64,000 nucleotides of DNA, from positions 783,968 through 847,967 of the forward strand of contig NZ_JAERQM010000002.1 in NCBI RefSeq assembly GCF_019029495.1. Direction: 5' to 3'. The DNA is from Falsiroseomonas oleicola. GTDB lineage: Bacteria; Pseudomonadota; Alphaproteobacteria; Acetobacterales; Acetobacteraceae. Each line of letters begins with the position of its first letter. Position 1 is the stretch's first letter. The notes below the pieces were generated by a model. The model searched no databases. It had not been told where the DNA came from and saw nothing but the letters and a program-made list of their open reading frames with translations. Shown here one piece after another: positions 59,597 through 64,000 of the stretch. Both the position numbers and the translations under genes were made by a program.

Positions 59597-61659
59597 GCGC
59601 GCTCCTCCGTCTGGGTCAGCCGCAGATTGCCGAGCCGGTCCACCTCACCGAGCATTCCGGGCGGGATGCAGGAGGTGCAGTCATCCTGCAGCACGATGCA
59701 GGGGCCGGCGAAGCGATGGCCGTGGCGCAGCGCGTCGCGGCGGTACAGCGGCGCGCTTTGCCTGCGGCCGTCGAGCCAGACCTCGACCTCCCGCAGCACC
59801 TCCGGCGCTCCTTCCACCCGGTCCTGTTCGGGAAAATGCGGCGCGGGGACGGTGCCGGCGACGACCATGCGCAGCGCGATGGCCTGCAAGGGCGCGCCGC
59901 GATCGGCATGGCCGTAGAGTGCCTCATGCGCCTGGTGGAAGGCCTCCGCCATGGCCTCCAGGTCGCCCGCGATGAGCCATTCTTCCTTGAGGGCGACTTC
60001 GATCTCGAAGGACTGGCCCCGGTAGCGCATCTCGGCGGAGGGGCGGAAGGCGATGTCGCCACCAAAACGCTGGTCCTGCCGGATCCAGCGTTCCGCCTCC
60101 GCCCGCAGCCGCGCGAAGGCGGTGAGCAAGGCGGGCAGGGAGGGGGCATCGACATCGGCATAGACCGTCTCGATGACATCGCCGCGGATATCGGCGATCA
60201 GGCCCCCGAGCGCGGAGAGCACGCCGGGCGTGGCGGGGATCAGCATCTGCCGCATCCCCAGCTCCCGCGCCAGCAGCCCGCCCAGCATCGGGCCGGCGCC
60301 GCCGAAGGGCATCAGGCAGAAATCCCGCGCATCCACACCCTGCCGCGCGGCGAGCTTGCTGACCTCCCGGTACATGCCGCTGATGGCGACCTGCACGATG
60401 GCTTCCGCCGCCTGTTGCCGGGTGCGGCCGAGGGCCTGCGCCACCGCATCCACCGCAGCCTCGGCCAGGTCGGTGCGGACCTGCACGGAATTATAGCCGA
60501 GCGCGCCATGGCCGATGAAGCCGAGCACGCACATCGCATCGCTGATGGTGGCGCGCGTGCCGCCCCGGCCGTAGCAGGCTGGGCCGGGGGTGGAGCCGGC
60601 GCTTTCCGGTCCCACGGTCAGCCGCCCCAGCGCATCCACCGCGGCGATGGAGCCACCACCCTCGCCGATGGAGGTAACGGCGACGGTCGGGATATAGACC
60701 GGGAAATCGCCGACGCGTTCGCCGGTGCCGTAGCTCGGCGCGCTATCGACGATGACGGCGACATCGGCGCTGGTGCCGCCGATATCCAGGCTCATCGCCC
60801 GTGCCACCCCGGCCGCGCGCGCCACGAAGGCGGCGCCGATGGCACCGGCGGCGGTGCCGGAGAGCAGCATCTCCACGCAGCGGGTCTTGCCCAGCTCCGC
60901 CCGCATGACGCCGCCATTGGACTTCGTCACCATCGGCTCCGCCGTCACCCCGGCGCGGATCAGTGCCTGTTGCAGGGAGGCGAGGTAGAAGGCGACGCGT
61001 GGCTGCACATGGCCATGCACCACGGCGGTGATGCTGCGTTCGTATTCGCGGATGATCGGCCAGACATCGGCGGAGCAGTAGACCGGCATCTCCGGCCGCA
61101 GCCGCGCCAGGATGGCCTTGGCCGCGTGTTCATGCGCCGGGTTGCGGTAGCTGTGCAGCAGGGCCAGCACGATGCCCTCCGCGCCGCGCGCCTCCGCCTG
61201 TTCCAGCGCAGCGATGACGGAGGCCTCGTCGAGCGGCGCGGCTTCCGTGCCATCGGCGTTCAGGCGGCCGTCGATCTCGATCACCCGGTCGCGCGGCACC
61301 AGCGGGTCCGGGCGCCGGGACAGCAGGTCGTAGGGATCGGGCGTCTTCAGCCGGGCCAGTTCCAGCACGTCCCGGAAGTTGCGGGTGACGAACAGCGCGA
61401 GGGGAATGCCCTTGCGCTGGATCACCGCATTCACGCCGACGGTGGTGCCATGGGTGAACCAGGCGATCTCGGCGGCCGCGATGCCGAAACGCTGCTGCGC
61501 GCCTTGCAATCCGTCGATCACTTCCTTCCCCGGCGTCGCCGGGGTGGAGAGGACCTTGAGGGTGGAGAGCGCGCCGCTCGCCTCGTCCAGCACGCAGAAG
61601 TCCGCGAAGGTGCCGCCGATATCGACGCCGACGCGGAAGGACCGGGCAGGGCTGGGCAT
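59593..61659 (-). CDS. hyuA: Hydantoinase/oxoprolinase subunit A (pair 3)
   Basis: A 688-residue ATP-using subunit. N-terminal GVDIGGTFADFCVLDE has Ala where GGTFTD is usual. Further motifs are WFTHGTTVGVNAVIQRKG, SLDIGGTSADVAVIVD (about 295), IGEGGGSIAAVDALGRL and PGPACYGRGG. ATG 61659 is preferred over 61677 because GGGAGA lies about 10 bases upstream and it begins just after the SDR stop. Co-translated with HyuB. Together with the SDR and PEP-mutase-like gene it forms one four-gene minus-strand operon. Confidence 0.92.
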   Translation of the reverse strand: MPSPARSFRVGVDIGGTFADFCVLDEASGALSTLKVLSTPATPGKEVIDGLQGAQQRFGIAAAEIAWFTHGTTVGVNAVIQRKGIPLALFVTRNFRDVLELARLKTPDPYDLLSRRPDPLVPRDRVIEIDGRLNADGTEAAPLDEASVIAALEQAEARGAEGIVLALLHSYRNPAHEHAAKAILARLRPEMPVYCSADVWPIIREYERSITAVVHGHVQPRVAFYLASLQQALIRAGVTAEPMVTKSNGGVMRAELGKTRCVEMLLSGTAAGAIGAAFVARAAGVARAMSLDIGGTSADVAVIVDSAPSYGTGERVGDFPVYIPTVAVTSIGEGGGSIAAVDALGRLTVGPESAGSTPGPACYGRGGTRATISDAMCVLGFIGHGALGYNSVQVRTDLAEAAVDAVAQALGRTRQQAAEAIVQVAISGMYREVSKLAARQGVDARDFCLMPFGGAGPMLGGLLARELGMRQMLIPATPGVLSALGGLIADIRGDVIETVYADVDAPSLPALLTAFARLRAEAERWIRQDQRFGGDIAFRPSAEMRYRGQSFEIEVALKEEWLIAGDLEAMAEAFHQAHEALYGHADRGAPLQAIALRMVVAGTVPAPHFPEQDRVEGAPEVLREVEVWLDGRRQSAPLYRRDALRHGHRFAGPCIVLQDDCTSCIPPGMLGEVDRLGNLRLTQTEERA

Positions 61660-61664
61660 GCCGG

Positions 61665-62441
61665 TCAGATCTCCCATTGGAAGCCATCGATGGTGATGGC
61701 CTGGCCGGTGATGAAGAAGGGCTCCGCCGTGGCGAGGAAGGCGACGAGCTGCGCCACATCCGCCGGCGTGCCGAGCCGGCCGAGCATGATCTTCTTCGCC
61801 AGCTCCGGCCCGCGCGCCTTGGTCAGGCTGTTGCCGACTTCCGTCTCGATCACGCCCGGGCAGACGCAGTTGATGGCGATGTCGGGGCCGAGTTCCTTGG
61901 CCAGGGCCCTGGTCATGCCGATGATGCCGGCCTTGGCCGCGGCATAGGAGAATTTGGAGACGGCACTGGTGACGCCGCCGGTATGCGCGTTCAACGAGGA
62001 CATGGAGACGATGCGCCCGCCGCCACCCGCCTGCATCAGCGGCACCAAGGCCTGGATGTAGTTGAAGCAGGACTTCAGGTTCACCGCGATGGTGCGGTCG
62101 AAGGCTTCCTCCGTGATTTCCAGGATGCCGGTGGGGTTGCCGCGCCCGGCATTGTTCACCAGCACGTCGCAGCGGCCGAAGCGGGCCTGCACGGCGGCGG
62201 CGATGGCCCTGGCGCGGGCATGGTCGGCGACATCCGCCTCCTCGATCATCACGGCGCGGCCCATGGCCTGAACCTCCGCCGCGGTGCGTTCCATCTCCGG
62301 CCGCAGCATGTCGACGATGACGATGTCATGGCCACGTTCCGCCAGCGCATGGACACAGCCGCGGCCGATGCCGCGCGCGCCGCCCGTGACTAGCGCGACT
62401 TTGCTTTCGATGGGGCTTTCGGTTGGGCTTTCCGTCGCCAT
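61665..62441 (-). CDS. Short-chain dehydrogenase/reductase (SDR)
   Basis: A 258-residue classical SDR, first gene of the HyuAB pair 3 operon. TGGARGIG cofactor loop, VDML after beta-2 (NAD preference), NNAGRGNP, S...YAAAK catalytic residues and ITGQAITIDGFQWEI at the C-terminus. The N-terminus carries a short low-complexity leader (TESPTESPIES) before the Rossmann strand. AAAGGAAA lies 6-7 bases before ATG 62441, so the long upstream frame was rejected. It probably oxidises or reduces a substrate that enters or leaves the hydantoinase step. Confidence 0.9.
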   Translation of the reverse strand: MATESPTESPIESKVALVTGGARGIGRGCVHALAERGHDIVIVDMLRPEMERTAAEVQAMGRAVMIEEADVADHARARAIAAAVQARFGRCDVLVNNAGRGNPTGILEITEEAFDRTIAVNLKSCFNYIQALVPLMQAGGGGRIVSMSSLNAHTGGVTSAVSKFSYAAAKAGIIGMTRALAKELGPDIAINCVCPGVIETEVGNSLTKARGPELAKKIMLGRLGTPADVAQLVAFLATAEPFFITGQAITIDGFQWEI

Positions 62442-62613
62442 CAGGGCTTTCCTTTTCACGAGCGGCTGCCTTCTCCGGCGCCATCGGCGAACGCTATCCG
62501 TGCAAGGCGGGCACGGCAACCGATCGGCCGGCCACTTCGCGCGGTGAAGCCCGCTTGACGGCCGCATTTGGCCAAGTGCAGCATCGCCGCAAATCAAAGA
62601 CGGGGATGCTGCA
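62442..62613. promoter_or_regulatory. Divergent SDR/SBP intergenic region
   Basis: These 172 bases separate the SDR-HyuAB operon from the divergent binding-protein gene and should contain both promoters. I see no clear -35/-10 pair, long palindrome or small ORF with a ribosome site. Confidence 0.3.
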
Positions 62614-63948
62614 ATGACGACGCGCGAGATGAAGGACAGCGTGCCGGCGATCAGCCGTCGCAACCTGCTGATGGCCGGCGCCGCGGCCGGCACCGCCGGG
62701 CTGCCGCGCATCGCGGAGGCGCAGCGGGGCGGCGGCGGGCGCATCGTCTTCGCCAATGGCAGCGCCTATGACACCATGGACCCGCATGCGACCTTCGATG
62801 TCGGGCGCGTCGCCTATCGCATCAACTGCTATGACAGCCTGATGCGCTGGGCGGACAATCCGCCGAAGCTGGAACCCTGGCTGGCCGAGTCCTACAGCAC
62901 CTCCGACGACGGCAAGCGCTACACCTTCAAGCTGCGCCAGGGCGTCACTTTCCATGATGGCGCGCCGCTGACGGCGGAGGATGTGGTCTATTCGATGGAG
63001 CGCATCCTGGCGGTGAGGAAGGGTGCCTATCCCGTCTTCGCGCCGCTGATCGCGCCGGGCAGCACCAAGGCCTTGGACCGGCATACGGTGGAATTCAACC
63101 TCACCACCCCCTCCGCCATCTTCGCCGCCATCACCCACGACATCTATGTGGTGAACAGCGCCCTGCTGAAGCGCAACGAACGTGGCGGCGACTGGGGGCA
63201 GGCCTTCATCGACCGCAATGATGCGGGGTCAGGATCGTACATCATCCGCCGTTTCGACCCGGCCCGCGGCTTCCTGGCGCAGCGCTTCGACAACCACTTC
63301 CTCGGCCCGGCCGGCCTGGCCGAGATCGACTTCCGCTATGTGGCGGAGGTGAACAGCCGCGTGCTCGGCCTGATCCGCGGCGACTTCCAGGGCACCGACC
63401 CCTATATGCCGCAGGACCAGATCACGCGGCTTCAGGCTGATGCGAATCTGAATGTGATGGAGGCGGAATCCACCCGCCTGTTCTACGCCTGCATCCACAA
63501 CCAGCGCGCGCCGATGAACGACGTGAACTTCCGCAAGGCGCTCTGCCATTCCTTCGACTATGACGGCTGGATCAACAACATCCTCGGCGGTTCCGTGGTG
63601 CGGAACACCGGCGTGGTGCCGAACCCGATGTGGGGCGCGCCGAAGGACCTGGCCGGCTATACCTACGACATCGACAAGGCGAAGTGGCACCTGGCCCGGG
63701 TGCAGGCCCCGATGCGGGAGATCGTGGTGGCCGGCATGATCGGCTACGAGCAATCCATCCAGGCGGCATCCCTGCTGCAGAACGGCCTGACCCGCGCCGG
63801 CATCCCGAGCCGGCTGCTGAACGAGCCCTGGCCCGTCGTCTCCAACAAGATGCGCGATCCGGAACAGATGTACGACCTGCTGTTCCTGTGGCGCAGCACC
63901 TACCCCGGAAAATTCATCAGGGTTGGCGGACATGGTGCAAGCCGTTGA
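62614..63948 (+). CDS. ABC transporter substrate-binding protein (family 5), 3' end disrupted
   Basis: A 444-codon frame starting as a periplasmic dipeptide/nickel-type (SBP_bac_5) receptor. A twin-arginine leader (ISRRNLLMAGAAAGTAGL) is cut near IAEAQRGG (about 37). Typical segments are DPHATFDVGRVAYRINCYDS, LAESYSTSDDGKRYTFKLRQ, GVTFHDGAPLTAEDVVYSME and RKALCHSFDYDGW. Family proteins run to about 520-540 residues, but here after YDLLFLWRSTYP (about 430) the reading changes to a short unrelated tail and stops. The last ~95 bases of the window differ in composition. Likely a pseudogene cut by an insertion at about 63905; no permease genes are visible. Confidence 0.85.
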   Translation: MTTREMKDSVPAISRRNLLMAGAAAGTAGLPRIAEAQRGGGGRIVFANGSAYDTMDPHATFDVGRVAYRINCYDSLMRWADNPPKLEPWLAESYSTSDDGKRYTFKLRQGVTFHDGAPLTAEDVVYSMERILAVRKGAYPVFAPLIAPGSTKALDRHTVEFNLTTPSAIFAAITHDIYVVNSALLKRNERGGDWGQAFIDRNDAGSGSYIIRRFDPARGFLAQRFDNHFLGPAGLAEIDFRYVAEVNSRVLGLIRGDFQGTDPYMPQDQITRLQADANLNVMEAESTRLFYACIHNQRAPMNDVNFRKALCHSFDYDGWINNILGGSVVRNTGVVPNPMWGAPKDLAGYTYDIDKAKWHLARVQAPMREIVVAGMIGYEQSIQAASLLQNGLTRAGIPSRLLNEPWPVVSNKMRDPEQMYDLLFLWRSTYPGKFIRVGGHGASR

Positions 63949-64000
63949 ACGGCAATAGGATTCGGCTGCGACACCTGAACCCTGCCGTTTCCGGACACCA
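63906..64000. mobile_element. Possible mobile-element end interrupting the binding-protein gene
   Basis: Sequence after about 63905 does not continue the family-5 receptor and is less G+C rich (32 of 60 bases at 63901-63960). The window ends before any transposase or inverted repeat can be seen, so this is inferred from the abrupt loss of homology alone. A rearrangement or assembly join is an alternative. Confidence 0.35.

Overview
The window is about 70% G+C, uses GTG and TTG starts freely, and packs its genes with TGATG/ATGA/GTGA stop-start overlaps. It carries orphan Bug/TctC-type periplasmic binding proteins, repeated hydantoinase/oxoprolinase (HyuA/HyuB) pairs, an HWE-family histidine kinase and many small catabolic cassettes, each next to its own regulator. 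This points to an alphaproteobacterium of the Acetobacteraceae, most like Roseomonas and relatives. That placement is inferred from gene content and composition, not from a marker gene. I see no rRNA, tRNA, CRISPR array, prophage or plasmid backbone. No gap between genes exceeds 300 bases.

Layout. 1-948: end of an M32 carboxypeptidase. 933-6127: a periplasmic Vgb-like beta-propeller with a cytochrome c, then a GntR-controlled group (cyclic-amidohydrolase-like protein, Asp/Glu-racemase-superfamily protein, ornithine-cyclodeaminase-family protein). 6270-8387: an orphan HWE sensor kinase. 8403-14683: an SDR and an IclR regulator facing apart, then a carboxymuconolactone-decarboxylase-like protein, an amidohydrolase-2 and a Bug protein, then a cytochrome c fusion and a second Bug protein. 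14720-23822: benzoylformate decarboxylase, HyuA-HyuB pair 1, a class C-like serine hydrolase, an SDR, and an amidase with its AtzH-like partner. 23816-26647: two alpha/beta hydrolases and a metallo-beta-lactamase-fold hydrolase, with two hairpin-rich intergenic repeats. 26794-31219: htpG, a histidine phosphatase with a membrane protein, and a TauD-type dioxygenase with an unknown partner.

31220-34174 holds a phosphotransferase, an ACAD10/11-like acyl-CoA dehydrogenase and an SDR, probably a 4-hydroxyacyl-CoA pathway. 34245-40108: a pirin, then an RND efflux operon whose TetR gene is the last cistron. 40234-41739: an unknown DUF2786/HExxH gene pair and a low-G+C small membrane protein. 41843-49909: LysR, HyuB-HyuA pair 2, two Bug proteins and an aminotransferase. 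49992-53035: a ribbon-helix-helix regulator with a palindromic operator, a PHB-depolymerase-family esterase and a luciferase-like monooxygenase. 53096-54235: a low-G+C STAS-kinase fusion. 54297-56678: a SUV3-like helicase. 56757-62441: a PEP-mutase-family enzyme, HyuB/HyuA pair 3 and an SDR. 62614-63948: an extracytoplasmic binding-protein gene whose 3' end looks replaced by foreign sequence.

The genes read as a series of catabolic cassettes for amides, cyclic imides and aromatic or hydroxy acids. Uptake is probably through orphan binding proteins, since no TctA/TctB membrane partners are present. Several enzyme-family members have lost the residues that define their family's chemistry (2373-3692, 4434-5165, 23816-24604). 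These, the ACAD/kinase module, the STAS-kinase gene and the DUF2786/HExxH pair are the most interesting items.
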